A DNA stretch of 64,000 bases from Brumimicrobium mesophilum (lineage in GTDB: Bacteria; Bacteroidota; Bacteroidia; Flavobacteriales_D; Crocinitomicaceae), in assembly GCF_003025005.1 (NCBI RefSeq), contig NZ_PVSS01000009.1, positions 242-64,241 of the forward strand, read 5' to 3'. Under the pieces are notes generated by a model. The model was given only the letters and a program-made list of their open reading frames with translations, made no database searches and was not told where the DNA came from. The translations under genes were made by a program, and so were the position numbers. Below are positions 45,237-55,054 of this stretch, piece after piece (the stretch's first letter is position 1; each line of letters opens with the position of its first letter).

Positions 45237-48030
45237 TCCAAAATGGCTATTTCTTGTAAATACCTTACCAATTGTAATTTTATTTCTCCTTTTCAATAAT
45301 GATTTTCAAATCATAAAAACCCTGCTCGATGAAGAAAATATTATCGTTTGGAAGAAGTTTGGTTGGACTTTGGGAATATTAGGACTAGCTAATTTCGGCT
45401 ATGCTATTTACTTGACGCGAAAACAGAAAAATATTTCAATTTGGTATGCATTAATCGCACTACCAACATACATCACTTTCATTTATTTATATGGATTTTA
45501 TTCTCATGAGATAATTCCATTTTCGATTCCACGATGGATGATTTCTGAAAATTTACTCGTTTATGTGGGTACGTTCTTAATGCCTACTTTAGCTTATGCA
45601 TTATTTATTCTAGTAACTCAAATAACCATTAAAAAAGATGATCCTAGAGCATGGAAAAGTCTATTTATCGCCATTTTTATTCCTGTAATCTGGTATATCT
45701 TTTCACAAGTTATACTTCCACTTTGGCAACCTGTGGGAGATAAGTTCGGAATCCACTCTATGCTAATACTACTCATAATTGGCACACTATTTTTTTTATT
45801 TTTCCTTACGCAAAGCGCACTTATCCTTTTAACAAAAAAAGCGGATACATTACAGAAATATGAACTCGTTTGGAAAATTCCAATTGCAATTATATTCCCA
45901 ATAATAGGCTTGTTGGTGAATAATGGCTCTTTTTCCAATGGTTTTAGTACCACAAGCTCTGGTATTTTCGGAGATTTCAATAGTTATTGGTATTTCATAT
46001 TAGCAATTCTCAATGGAATATTCATCTGTTTGCCAAACCTTGAAAACAAGATTTATAGAACTTTTTTATTTATTGGAAGAAGCATTACACTAGTTTACAC
46101 ATTCTATTTCTTCGTGGTTTTTCTTCCTTTCTTACCCCTTTCCGTAGTTGCCATTATTGCAGTAGGAACAGGATTTTTAATGTTAACGCCTCTGCTCCTA
46201 TTTATCCTTCACATCAATGAATTGGTTAAAGATTTCAAATACTTAAAAAATCAATATTCTTCTACGCAAATTTGGTCCATATCAATTGGAGGTTTCTTGA
46301 TAATTCCACTGTTCATAATCGCTAGTTATTCCAGTGATAGAAACACCTTAAATGAAGCTTTAGCCTATGTTTATAGTCCAGATTATTCAAAAGAATATGA
46401 TATTGATGAAGAATCGTTAGAAAAAACTTTAAGTGTTTTAAGAAAACATAAAGTCAATAATAGAGGTGGAATTTTCGGAAGTCAACAACCCTATTTGTCC
46501 ACTATTTTCAATTGGATAGTTTTAGACAATCTAACTTTATCAAACTCCAAAATAGACAATCTTGAAAGTATATTCTTAGGAAAAGAACCTCGAAATGTAA
46601 GAACAGACATTATTCAAAATAATAAGGTTGAAATCACTGAGATTACTTCTAAAAGCACTTTTGATAAATCTCAAAATGCTTGGAAAAGTTTGATCGATTT
46701 AGAAATCACGAATAAAAACGAAGATTCATGGATGGCAGAGTATGCCACAACAATCGATTTGCCGGAAGGAACATGGATTAGCGATTATTATCTCTATGTT
46801 TTTGACAAGAAAGAAATGGGGATTTTAGCTGAAAAAAGAACTGCAATGTGGGTTTTTTCTAGCATTAGAAATGAGAACAGAGATCCTGGAATTTTGTATT
46901 ATTTATCAGGAAACAAAGTTGGATTTAGGGTTTTTCCATTTGCAAAAAATGAAGTTCGGAAAACTGGAATTGAACTTTTACACAAAGATCCAATTCAAAT
47001 AACAATTGATGATCATGCACTGAATCTTGGACAATCTCTCAACAAACCAAAACCACATTTAAGTGTCGAAAATGATAATGCAGTTTATGTTTCAACGTCA
47101 GAAAAAGAGAAATTAAAGGAAATTAAAAGAAAACCATATTTCCATTTTTTAGTCAATTCAACCGCAAAAGAAAACATTAAGAAATACATTAAACGCATTA
47201 AAGCAATTGCAGAAAAACATAAAGATTTAGCTGAAAATGCGAAAATCAGCTTTGTAAATAAATATGTAACAAGCACTTCTTATAATTCCAATTGGGAAGA
47301 GGAATTAAATAAGCAAAACTTTGAGGGCGGATTTTACTTGGATAGGGCCATAAAGTCAACGTTATATAATTCATACAAAGCTCAAGAAAAATCTTATCCA
47401 GTGATTGTTGTTTTAACTGATGACTTAGAAAATGCTATTTTGAATAAAGACTTTTCAGATTGGAATTTTGCCTTTCCTGAACCAGATATATTCTATAATT
47501 TGACCAAGAATATAAAACTTGAACCTCATTCATTGCTTGCTAATCCAAAGTTAGTTACAAAGGACAGTCTAGCTCTGTCATTTGATCAACCTGTATTGGA
47601 ATATCCTTTATCTGACAAAAGTATTCGCTACATCTCAAATGATGAAAATCCAAGCATTATTCTAAAATCAGACAAGTTTGAAAGTGATGAGAAAAACATG
47701 AAAGAAAATAACTGGAATTCCGCATTAACGATGCAGGCTATGTGGAGATCTCAAATTCTTCATCCAGAAACAACCCAAACCGAATGGTTAAACCTTGTAA
47801 AACACAGTTTTGTTTCCAAAGTAATGTCGCCCGTAACTTCGTTTTTAGTAGTAGAAAATGAAGCTCAAAAGGCTATTCTAAAAAAGAAACAGAAAGAGGT
47901 TTTATCAAGCAATAAAGATTTAGATATTGGAGAGGACACAAGACGAATGAGCGAACCAAGTTGGCTTATTTTGGCGATTTTGTTGGGAATCACAGTCTAT
48001 TTCAGAAAGAAAAGGCAAGTTCAACATTGA
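45220..48030 (+). CDS. MSEP-CTERM protein, presumed sole substrate of exosortase K
   Basis: The 936-residue product has roughly ten N-terminal membrane spans (about 1-390), a large periplasmic part, and at the C-terminus the tripartite sorting signal: Met910-Ser-Glu-Pro, a hydrophobic helix (WLILAILLGITVYF) and basic RKKRQ. The periplasmic part contains a VIT-like region (LPEGTWISDYYLYVFD, EKRTAMWVFSSIRN, VGFRVFPFAKNEVRKTGIE) followed by a segment (PYFHFLVNSTAKENIKKYI) where a von Willebrand A domain would have its metal site, here without the DxSxS residues. Overlap with xrtK by 17 bases makes coupled translation likely. The role is unknown. Confidence 0.88.
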   Translation: MRTLLNPKWLFLVNTLPIVILFLLFNNDFQIIKTLLDEENIIVWKKFGWTLGILGLANFGYAIYLTRKQKNISIWYALIALPTYITFIYLYGFYSHEIIPFSIPRWMISENLLVYVGTFLMPTLAYALFILVTQITIKKDDPRAWKSLFIAIFIPVIWYIFSQVILPLWQPVGDKFGIHSMLILLIIGTLFFLFFLTQSALILLTKKADTLQKYELVWKIPIAIIFPIIGLLVNNGSFSNGFSTTSSGIFGDFNSYWYFILAILNGIFICLPNLENKIYRTFLFIGRSITLVYTFYFFVVFLPFLPLSVVAIIAVGTGFLMLTPLLLFILHINELVKDFKYLKNQYSSTQIWSISIGGFLIIPLFIIASYSSDRNTLNEALAYVYSPDYSKEYDIDEESLEKTLSVLRKHKVNNRGGIFGSQQPYLSTIFNWIVLDNLTLSNSKIDNLESIFLGKEPRNVRTDIIQNNKVEITEITSKSTFDKSQNAWKSLIDLEITNKNEDSWMAEYATTIDLPEGTWISDYYLYVFDKKEMGILAEKRTAMWVFSSIRNENRDPGILYYLSGNKVGFRVFPFAKNEVRKTGIELLHKDPIQITIDDHALNLGQSLNKPKPHLSVENDNAVYVSTSEKEKLKEIKRKPYFHFLVNSTAKENIKKYIKRIKAIAEKHKDLAENAKISFVNKYVTSTSYNSNWEEELNKQNFEGGFYLDRAIKSTLYNSYKAQEKSYPVIVVLTDDLENAILNKDFSDWNFAFPEPDIFYNLTKNIKLEPHSLLANPKLVTKDSLALSFDQPVLEYPLSDKSIRYISNDENPSIILKSDKFESDEKNMKENNWNSALTMQAMWRSQILHPETTQTEWLNLVKHSFVSKVMSPVTSFLVVENEAQKAILKKKQKEVLSSNKDLDIGEDTRRMSEPSWLILAILLGITVYFRKKRQVQH

Positions 48031-48123
48031 ATTTCAATGTAAATATTCAATAATCGTTCAAATAATTTTAAATTAGTTCATATTTTAGAAAGTAAACGCG
48101 AATTATTCTACAAATTATCTACT

Positions 48124-49056
48124 ATGAAACTTACAATTTTATCACTGTTACTTTTTTTGAACTTTAATTTTATAGTTGCCCAAACTGCCGAGGAATACAA
48201 TCTTCAATCAATTGAAAAGGCAAATGAAGGTAAATATTCTGCTGCATTGAAAGATATTGATAAGGCATTAGAGATCGACTCATTAAATATTGAGTATTTA
48301 ATCTCCAAAGCTTATTTACATTATGATTTAAAAGAATTTCAGGAATCTTACAACGTTTTTTCTCATGTAATATTTTTGGACGGAAATTCTGTTTCGTACA
48401 ATGGTAGAGGAATGGTTATGGAAACAGTTGGAGAAATGGAAATGGCTATTGAAGATTACAGCATGGCCATTGATAATGCCGAAAATGATACTATTAGAGC
48501 GAGCGCTTTATCAAATAGAGCTGCATCCTATTCGAAAATCAGAAATTTCAATCTTGCCTATGAAGATTTAATTAAAGCTTATTCAATTGATTCAACAAGT
48601 TTGTCCGTTTTGACTAACCTCGGAGCAATTTGTGACGAAATTGGAAAAGGTGATGAAACGCTGAAATATCTACTCAAAGCTTTGGAAGTCGACCCTGACT
48701 TCTACCCTGCTTATGGAAATATTGGATACAAATATCAAGAAATGGGACAACACGAAATGGCCATTAAATATTACGACAAAGTGCTAGAATTCAATCCTGA
48801 GGAGCCTTTAGGCTACAGTAACAGAAGTTTTAATTATTATAAACTAGGTGATTTTAAACAAGCAATGAAAGATATTGACAAGTCACTTAAACTGTATCCG
48901 TCGAACTCGTACGCTTATAGGGTTAAAGCACTTATTTTACTGAAAGACGGGAAAACAGAAAAAGCATGTGAGAATTTACAAATAGCAATAGAATACGGAT
49001 TTACGGAACGTTTTGGAAATGAGGTTTTGAGTTTACAACGAGAGTTTTGTAAGTAA
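48124..49056 (+). CDS. Exported TPR-repeat protein
   Basis: The 310-residue product has a signal peptide (MKLTILSLLLFLNFNFIVAQ) and then about seven to eight tetratricopeptide repeats, with A-x-x-D-x-x-x-A-L and Y-x-x-R/N-x-x-x patterns (AALKDIDKALEIDSLN, AIEDYSMAIDNAEND, ALEVDPDFYPAYGNIG, AIKYYDKVLEFNPEEP). It is probably a periplasmic scaffold that binds other proteins; no catalytic domain is present. It stands 93 bases after the MSEP-CTERM gene. Confidence 0.85.
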   Translation: MKLTILSLLLFLNFNFIVAQTAEEYNLQSIEKANEGKYSAALKDIDKALEIDSLNIEYLISKAYLHYDLKEFQESYNVFSHVIFLDGNSVSYNGRGMVMETVGEMEMAIEDYSMAIDNAENDTIRASALSNRAASYSKIRNFNLAYEDLIKAYSIDSTSLSVLTNLGAICDEIGKGDETLKYLLKALEVDPDFYPAYGNIGYKYQEMGQHEMAIKYYDKVLEFNPEEPLGYSNRSFNYYKLGDFKQAMKDIDKSLKLYPSNSYAYRVKALILLKDGKTEKACENLQIAIEYGFTERFGNEVLSLQREFCK

Positions 49057-49175
49057 TGATTACACAATAGAAATCGGATGTTTAATGAGGGCAAACGCTT
49101 ATAAAAAATATTTAATGCCCGCAGATTGGATTGCTTGTGCAATTGTTGGAGGAAAGATAAATTTGAAAATAAGTA

Positions 49176-49709
49176 ATGGAAATAGCGTATAAATTAACGG
49201 AAAAAGACTTTTTAGATTTTCAAATGTACACTGCATCAAAAAATGAAAGAATCAATAAAAAGAAAAATAAATCGTGGATTTTAATTGTAGCAGCTTCTCT
49301 GATTTTAGGAATCTATTTTTACTTTCAGAATAACATCTTTACATCAATTTATTGCCTTTCATTTTCAATAATAACTGGTCTTTTTTATCGTAAATATTTT
49401 ATTTGGAAACATAAAAAGCACTACCAAAACTTTATTAAAGAAAACTACAGTAAACAATTTGGTAAACCAATAAAATTAAATTTCGGAAACGAATATATTC
49501 ATTCAAGTGATAAAACGGAAGAAGGGAAATTCAAATTATCTGAAATTGAAATCATAAATGAAACCCACTATCATTTGTTTTTAAAAATTTCACCAAGTAT
49601 GTCCATTATTATTCCAAAAAGAGAATTGTTAGACATTCAATCGTTGAAGAAACACATAGCGTTTGTTGGAATTAAAATCAATACTGAATTGGATTGGACA
49701 TGGAAATAG
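49176..49709 (+). CDS. YcxB-family membrane protein
   Basis: The 177-residue product resembles the YcxB group: a short strand-rich N-terminus (YKLTEKDFLDFQMYTASKN), two membrane spans (about 34-50 and 55-70), then a cytoplasmic domain ending in the YcxB-like IIPKRELLDIQSLKKHI block. The family's function is unknown. The following membrane protein starts 31 bases after its stop. Confidence 0.75.
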   Translation: MEIAYKLTEKDFLDFQMYTASKNERINKKKNKSWILIVAASLILGIYFYFQNNIFTSIYCLSFSIITGLFYRKYFIWKHKKHYQNFIKENYSKQFGKPIKLNFGNEYIHSSDKTEEGKFKLSEIEIINETHYHLFLKISPSMSIIIPKRELLDIQSLKKHIAFVGIKINTELDWTWK

Positions 49710-49740
49710 CTTTAGAAAACAAACACACAGTACTCTAGCT

Positions 49741-50358
49741 ATGGACGAATTGAAAACCATTTTTGATATACCTAAACCTAAGAATTCAAGTCATATTATT
49801 TGGACGCATGTCACAACATCCGTTATAACTTTTGTTGGCACATTTGCCTTAATTATTTTTGGTCCTATGTTTTTAGGAGCTAAAACAAGACTAGGCAATT
49901 CTAAAACCAGCGCCCTAAATATAATAGGATGGATGTCAGAAAACCCTGAGATTACTTATTTAATCTGTTTTATGGTCGCTGTAATTGCCAATATTTATAT
50001 CTATTGGAAAAATTCAAAGTGTAAATTCGTTCAGAAAATTTCCATTGTTGAAAATCGAGTTCATTTCCAATTAATTGATTTAATGTTTAAGAAATCTGTG
50101 GATTATTCTATACCAATAAATGAATTTGAGATCAAACTAAAATCTGAAAAAGAAGGTGAACAACTGAAAACAAAGAAGATATCATTTTACAAATTAAATC
50201 AAGGAAAGCCTTTTGCTGAAATTCTTACACGTCATATTATTTGGGAAAAGCATGTCCTTAAAATGAAAACCCTTTTAAAAGCCCTACATAATTCAGGGGC
50301 AACAATAAATCGAAGTTCAAGAGATAAGAAATCTCTTATGTCAAATCTTTTTAATTAA
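49741..50358 (+). CDS. Two-span membrane protein of unknown function
   Basis: About 205 residues from ATG 49741. The frame is open from 49663, but that region overlaps the YcxB gene and adds hydrophilic residues before the membrane part, so the later start is chosen. Two spans (about 26-48 and 72-90) are followed by a basic cytoplasmic domain. No family is recognised. It lies directly behind the YcxB-like gene, which has a similar layout, so the two may work together. Confidence 0.65.
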   Translation: MDELKTIFDIPKPKNSSHIIWTHVTTSVITFVGTFALIIFGPMFLGAKTRLGNSKTSALNIIGWMSENPEITYLICFMVAVIANIYIYWKNSKCKFVQKISIVENRVHFQLIDLMFKKSVDYSIPINEFEIKLKSEKEGEQLKTKKISFYKLNQGKPFAEILTRHIIWEKHVLKMKTLLKALHNSGATINRSSRDKKSLMSNLFN

Positions 50359-50446
50359 CACATTAGAAATTTGAAAAACCAAGTCTACAAAAATCATTAA
50401 TTTCGATGTCCAAGTAAAAAGTGAATTCAAACTTGACCCAGAAAAA

Positions 50447-51259
50447 ATGAAAAAGAAAATCATCAAATTAGCATCCAACCTCTTCCCTACTGCAATAACA
50501 AATTTTGCTTTCGACCAATTGATGAATCCACAAGTTCATAAATTACGTCAAAATGAATTAGAAATTATAGATAAAGCAGAAAAGGAAATATTCAAGTACA
50601 ATGAGTTCGATATTCAATTGTACACTTGGAAAGGAGGTAAAAAAACAGTCTTTCTAATTCATGGTTGGGAAGGTCAAGCTGGGAATTTTTCAGATATAAT
50701 TGTAGCACTTTTGGAAGACGGATACACCGTTTATGCTTTTGATGGACCTTCTCACGGATATAGTAGTAAAGGCAAAACTAGCCTTACAGATTTTGCAAAC
50801 TTGGTGGGAGTGTTAATCCGAAAATTTAAAACCAAACATTTGATCAGCCACTCTTTCGGTGGAGTGGCTACAACTTATGCATTACACGACAATCTTGATT
50901 TAGAAATTGATAAATATGTGCTCATAACCACTCCCGACAAATTCGAAGAGAGAATTGATGAAGTTGCTGAAATGGTTGGAATCAACAACAAAGTGAAAAG
51001 CAAACTCATTTCTAAATTAAAAAAAGAGTCGAACATGAATGTAAGATCGCTAAATGTTAGTGATTTTGTAAAGGAAGTAAACGTAAAAAGTGCAATTATC
51101 TTTCACGATAAAAACGACAAAGTCATTCCCATTGAAAGATCTAGAAATGTTCAAAGAAATTGGAATGTTTGTGAATTTAGAGAAATTGAAGGCACTGGCC
51201 ATTTTCGTATATTGAGAACGAAAGAGGTGATTGATGGGGTGATTCAATATTTGAGTTAA
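50447..51259 (+). CDS. Alpha/beta hydrolase
   Basis: The 270-residue product has the alpha/beta-hydrolase core: oxyanion HGWEGQAGNF, a nucleophile elbow SHSFGG (Ser replaces the usual first Gly of GxSxG), catalytic Asp in IFHDKNDKVIP and His in GTGHFRILR. The first ~65 residues carry a membrane-proximal helical segment but no clear signal peptide. The substrate is unknown. Confidence 0.85.
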   Translation: MKKKIIKLASNLFPTAITNFAFDQLMNPQVHKLRQNELEIIDKAEKEIFKYNEFDIQLYTWKGGKKTVFLIHGWEGQAGNFSDIIVALLEDGYTVYAFDGPSHGYSSKGKTSLTDFANLVGVLIRKFKTKHLISHSFGGVATTYALHDNLDLEIDKYVLITTPDKFEERIDEVAEMVGINNKVKSKLISKLKKESNMNVRSLNVSDFVKEVNVKSAIIFHDKNDKVIPIERSRNVQRNWNVCEFREIEGTGHFRILRTKEVIDGVIQYLS

Positions 51260-51327
51260 AATTATAGAATACTCAACCCATTTATAAATTGATTTAAATT
51301 AAACGAAAAAAACAGCAGCGCACAAAA

Positions 51328-53079
51328 GTGAAAAATCTAAAAACCATATTGTTCTTAATATTTTTCCTTGTCTTGCATATAGCTTTAGGCCAAAATTCGA
51401 ATAACTCTTTCAAAATCAAAGCTATTTTGATCGATTCATTGAGTGATCAGCCTATTTCTTTTGCTTCCATTTACAAAACCAGAGATACAAAAGGAACATT
51501 AAGCAATTATAACGGTGAATTCACACTAGAAAACGTTACCAATGGTGACACTATTATTTGCTCGTTTGTGGGTTATGAAAAGTTGATTTTCATAGCTCAA
51601 CAAACAAAAAAATACTCAAAAATCTATCTTTTACCAGAAGCTCAATTGGAAGATGAGGTTACTATTCTTGCTGATGATGCGTTTCTTTATCAATTAGTTT
51701 CCAATGCGAAAAAGTCAAATACTACTGCGAAAAAAGTAGCTAAAACCTATTTCGAATTAGAGTCATTTCACAACAACGCCCAATTAGAATTATTTCAAGG
51801 ATATTACAATGGAACTTTTAAAGGTTATGATGTTTCCGAGTTAGAAATGAAAAATGCACGTTTTGCTTTAGCTCCAATCGAAAATCGGTTTTTTATTTCA
51901 ACGGAAACTTCCAAAGCGATGTATATGCAAAACTTGATGGAGTCAGATGCTTATTTTCCAACTGGCCCTTTGGAATTAAGTTCGCGAAAACTCAGAAAAA
52001 CTTATTGGCTTTCTTTAAATACTAAATTCAAAAACGAAGAAAATAAAATCATTTATGCCATAAAATTCAAACCTAAAGTAAGTAAAAATCATTTTTTCCA
52101 AGGAACGGTTTGGATAGATTCATTGTCGAATAAATTAATTAAAATCAAGTTTAACATCGAAAATGCACGAACTCATCCTTTTCAGGCAATTTGGTCTATT
52201 CACTCTTTGGAGAAAGTAAATTTAGAATTATCAAAAAGTTTTATCGAAATAGAAGGTGAAATGTTTCTAAATTCAATGGACTTCAACTACAATTTAGCTT
52301 ACAAATCTGAAAACGATTCGCTTATCAATATTTCTACCAGAGCAATTTTATATGCATATAATTTCAGTGATGAATTTATTCTTCCCTTTTTTGATTTCGC
52401 TGAAGTTTCAAATGCAGATTATCGAAAAATTCAAATGCTGCCCGATAATCAAAAGTTTTGGGCTTGCACAAATGAATTTAAAATAGAAAACAACAGTATA
52501 AAAAGGAACTCCTTCATCAACGAAAAAGCGAAAATTAAAGATTATAACTTTTTCGATACAGACACTTTATTCAAGAAAAATTTCTTTGAACAGTCTTATG
52601 CTGTATGGAATGGAAATCGATTCTTACTTAAGGAAAAAATTGATGAGACCAAGCAAAATGACTTTCATAGGAGGAAAATACCATCCAATTTATATCATTT
52701 GGAAGTTCAATTATTTATGGACTTAAACATACTGTGTGATACATTGCAAATTATCACAAAAACTGTTTTCGACCCTTTCGATACTTTCTATAATCTACCA
52801 ATGACCAAGGAATCTCAAGCTTTTATCAATATTTATTTTGACTTAATGGAAATTGAAAGACGAAAAATGCATGAAGAACTTCTCCTATGTGGAAATGATT
52901 TGAATTTGATCAAGAAAAAATATAAGAACTCTAAAATCAAAGCATTAGAAATGAGTGAAATCTACTTTAAAGAAATGCAAAGAGGTACAAATCGTGAAAA
53001 TTTGTTGAAATGGAATGAAGTGGTGAAGAGAGAGTTAAATATTGATAATTTTACTTTGTTTGAGGTTGGTATGGATTAG
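51328..53079 (+). CDS. Exported protein with carboxypeptidase-like regulatory domain
   Basis: The 583-residue product starts with GTG at 51328 and has a signal peptide (ILFLIFFLVLHIALGQ). Residues about 28-105 form a CarboxypepD_reg-like beta-sandwich (LIDSLSDQPISFASIYK, GTLSNYNGEFTLENV, CSFVGYEK), the module that precedes many TonB-dependent receptors; here no plug or barrel follows. The remaining ~460 residues are beta-rich (ARFALAPIENRFFIST, TVWIDSLSNKLIKIKF) and periplasmic or outer-membrane attached. I do not recognise the C-terminal domain. Confidence 0.8.
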   Translation: MKNLKTILFLIFFLVLHIALGQNSNNSFKIKAILIDSLSDQPISFASIYKTRDTKGTLSNYNGEFTLENVTNGDTIICSFVGYEKLIFIAQQTKKYSKIYLLPEAQLEDEVTILADDAFLYQLVSNAKKSNTTAKKVAKTYFELESFHNNAQLELFQGYYNGTFKGYDVSELEMKNARFALAPIENRFFISTETSKAMYMQNLMESDAYFPTGPLELSSRKLRKTYWLSLNTKFKNEENKIIYAIKFKPKVSKNHFFQGTVWIDSLSNKLIKIKFNIENARTHPFQAIWSIHSLEKVNLELSKSFIEIEGEMFLNSMDFNYNLAYKSENDSLINISTRAILYAYNFSDEFILPFFDFAEVSNADYRKIQMLPDNQKFWACTNEFKIENNSIKRNSFINEKAKIKDYNFFDTDTLFKKNFFEQSYAVWNGNRFLLKEKIDETKQNDFHRRKIPSNLYHLEVQLFMDLNILCDTLQIITKTVFDPFDTFYNLPMTKESQAFINIYFDLMEIERRKMHEELLLCGNDLNLIKKKYKNSKIKALEMSEIYFKEMQRGTNRENLLKWNEVVKRELNIDNFTLFEVGMD

Positions 53080-53198
53080 AATTACTAAAACTAATTAATC
53101 CATCAAGAAAACACATGAATAAATCAGAAATCCAATTCTAAATTTTTAAAGAAATTTCCATAACTTGTTACTTTATTCATCTAGACAAACTATTGATT

Positions 53199-54422
53199 AT
53201 GATAACAAAAATTACTGCACTCTTTTCAGCATTGCTGTTTTTAGGAACAACTACAGCCCAAACTTGGCAACAAAAAGCCAGTAATCCCGGTGATGGAAAA
53301 CATCATCCAGTTTCTTTTTCCCTCAATGGAAAAGGTTATAAAGCAACTGGGGTAACTGTTGCTAATGAGTCTACATCAGATTTCTTCGAATATGATCCAG
53401 TTACTGATACTTGGACTACTTTACCGGATTTCCCTGGCGTAGGTCGAGGTTTTTCAATTGGAGATACCTGGGACGGAAAAGCTTATATGGGATTTGGATA
53501 TGGTGCAAACAACTCTTATCTAAATGATTTGTGGGTTTTTGATCCAGCAACAGGAGTTTGGACTGAATTGGCTACGTGTCCTTGTGAAGAAAGAATTCAT
53601 CCTTCATTCGTAATTGAAGACGGTTTACTTTTCACTGGAATGGGAAACAACGACGTAAGCGGAAATATGAAAGATTGGTGGGAGTACAATATCGCAACTG
53701 ATACTTGGCGTCAGCTTCCAGATTTACCAGGATTAGAAAGACATCATCCCTTTATGTTTTCAGCGGATGGAGATGTTTACACAGGTTTAGGACATGGAGA
53801 CGGACCGGGAACAAATGTATTTGTAGACTGGTATAAGTGGGACTTAACAAACGAAAACTGGGTTCAATTAAATGATTTCCCAGGTGAAGGTCGTGTAGCA
53901 GGTTCACAATTTAACATTGGAGATAGAGGTTTTGTTATTAGTGGTGATGGAGACAACCACAGTTCTATGCCAACTGGAGAGTTTTGGGAATACGATTACC
54001 AAACTGATTCATGGACAGAATTACCTCCACATCCTGGAGTGAGCAGATGGGCTCCTGGAACTTTCGCTATTGGAACCACAGTATATTTTGGAGCTGGAGA
54101 AGTGAGAAATGGAGCTGAAGCCGGATTAAAAAATGACTTGTGGAGCTTTGATTTAGACCCAAGTCTTAGCATGACAAATGAAGAATTAGCTTCAAACATT
54201 GTTCTTTACCCTAATCCAGCTGTTTCAACTATTCAAATAGATGGAATTTCTATGGATGATAACGCAGAGATAATTATTACGAATAGCGCAGGTCAAGAAG
54301 TGCTAAAACAAAGTTACTCGAACAATGAAATCAACATTAAAAATTTGAATGATGGACTGTATTTCATGACTATTTCAAATCCTGAAGGATTATTGAAACG
54401 CGTTAAGTTTGTTAAAAATTAA
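53199..54422 (+). CDS. T9SS-secreted kelch-repeat protein
   Basis: The product is 407 residues from ATG 53199; the frame opens two codons earlier at TTG 53193, but the ATG directly begins the signal peptide (MITKITALFSALLFLG through TTAQ). Six kelch-like blades repeat a pattern of W-x-x-L-x-D-x-PG-x-x-R, G-x-x-Y-x-G-x-G and DxW-x-Y (WTTLPDFPGVGRGFSIG, WRQLPDLPGLERHHPFM, WTELPPHPGVSRW), predicting a beta-propeller. A T9SS type A sorting domain closes the protein (IVLYPNPAVSTIQI ... LKRVKFVKN). It is surface exposed or secreted; binding or enzyme function is unknown. Confidence 0.88.
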   Translation: MITKITALFSALLFLGTTTAQTWQQKASNPGDGKHHPVSFSLNGKGYKATGVTVANESTSDFFEYDPVTDTWTTLPDFPGVGRGFSIGDTWDGKAYMGFGYGANNSYLNDLWVFDPATGVWTELATCPCEERIHPSFVIEDGLLFTGMGNNDVSGNMKDWWEYNIATDTWRQLPDLPGLERHHPFMFSADGDVYTGLGHGDGPGTNVFVDWYKWDLTNENWVQLNDFPGEGRVAGSQFNIGDRGFVISGDGDNHSSMPTGEFWEYDYQTDSWTELPPHPGVSRWAPGTFAIGTTVYFGAGEVRNGAEAGLKNDLWSFDLDPSLSMTNEELASNIVLYPNPAVSTIQIDGISMDDNAEIIITNSAGQEVLKQSYSNNEINIKNLNDGLYFMTISNPEGLLKRVKFVKN

Positions 54423-54485
54423 AGTTAAAAAAACCTGATCATTGCTTATTATGATTAAAATTAAAGAAACATATTTCAGGAGGGG

Positions 54486-54968
54486 ATGAATCAATTCAAT
54501 GCAAAACTAGATATTATTGTTGGAAATCCATTCGTATTTGTCCCCTCTGAAATACTCAATTCAATTTTCGAAAAAGCCAATAAGAACAAAGGGACAATTC
54601 CAATTAGAGGAAATGTTAATGGAAAACCTTATCAACAAACTTTACTGAGATACAGTGGAGAATGGCGACTTTACATCAATATGAAAATGCTTAAGGATTC
54701 ACCTAAAAGAATAGGTGAAATTATTGAAGTTGAAATCGAATTTGATCCAAGCGATAGAACAATAAAACCTCATCCGAAGTTAGTCAATGCTTTAACTGAA
54801 AATAAAGAAGCCAACAATGTTTTTGAAAGCTTATCTCCCTCCTATCAAAAGGAAATTGTAAGGTATATTTCATTCCTAAAAACCGAGAAAAGTTTAGAAA
54901 AAAACGTGAATAGAGCAATTAATTTTTTACTTGGAAAAGAAAGATTTATAGGTCGAGATAAGCCATAA
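54486..54968 (+). CDS. DUF1905/YdeI-type protein
   Basis: The 160-residue product has an N-terminal DUF1905-like beta domain (FNAKLDIIVGNPFVFVPSEI, PIRGNVNGKPYQQTLL) and a C-terminal YdeI/OmdA-like helical part (FESLSPSYQKEIVRYISFLKTEKSLEKNVNRA). Fusions of these two are common in soil and aquatic bacteria; the function is not established. It is preceded by a good ribosome-binding-like AGGAGGG just before the ATG. Confidence 0.8.
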   Translation: MNQFNAKLDIIVGNPFVFVPSEILNSIFEKANKNKGTIPIRGNVNGKPYQQTLLRYSGEWRLYINMKMLKDSPKRIGEIIEVEIEFDPSDRTIKPHPKLVNALTENKEANNVFESLSPSYQKEIVRYISFLKTEKSLEKNVNRAINFLLGKERFIGRDKP

Positions 54969-55054
54969 TTGAAAATAGTAACATAATTTAGTAACTAATT
55001 TTCATGTTAGAATTGAATTAAAATTCGCAAATTCACCTAAAAAAATCAAGTTTA

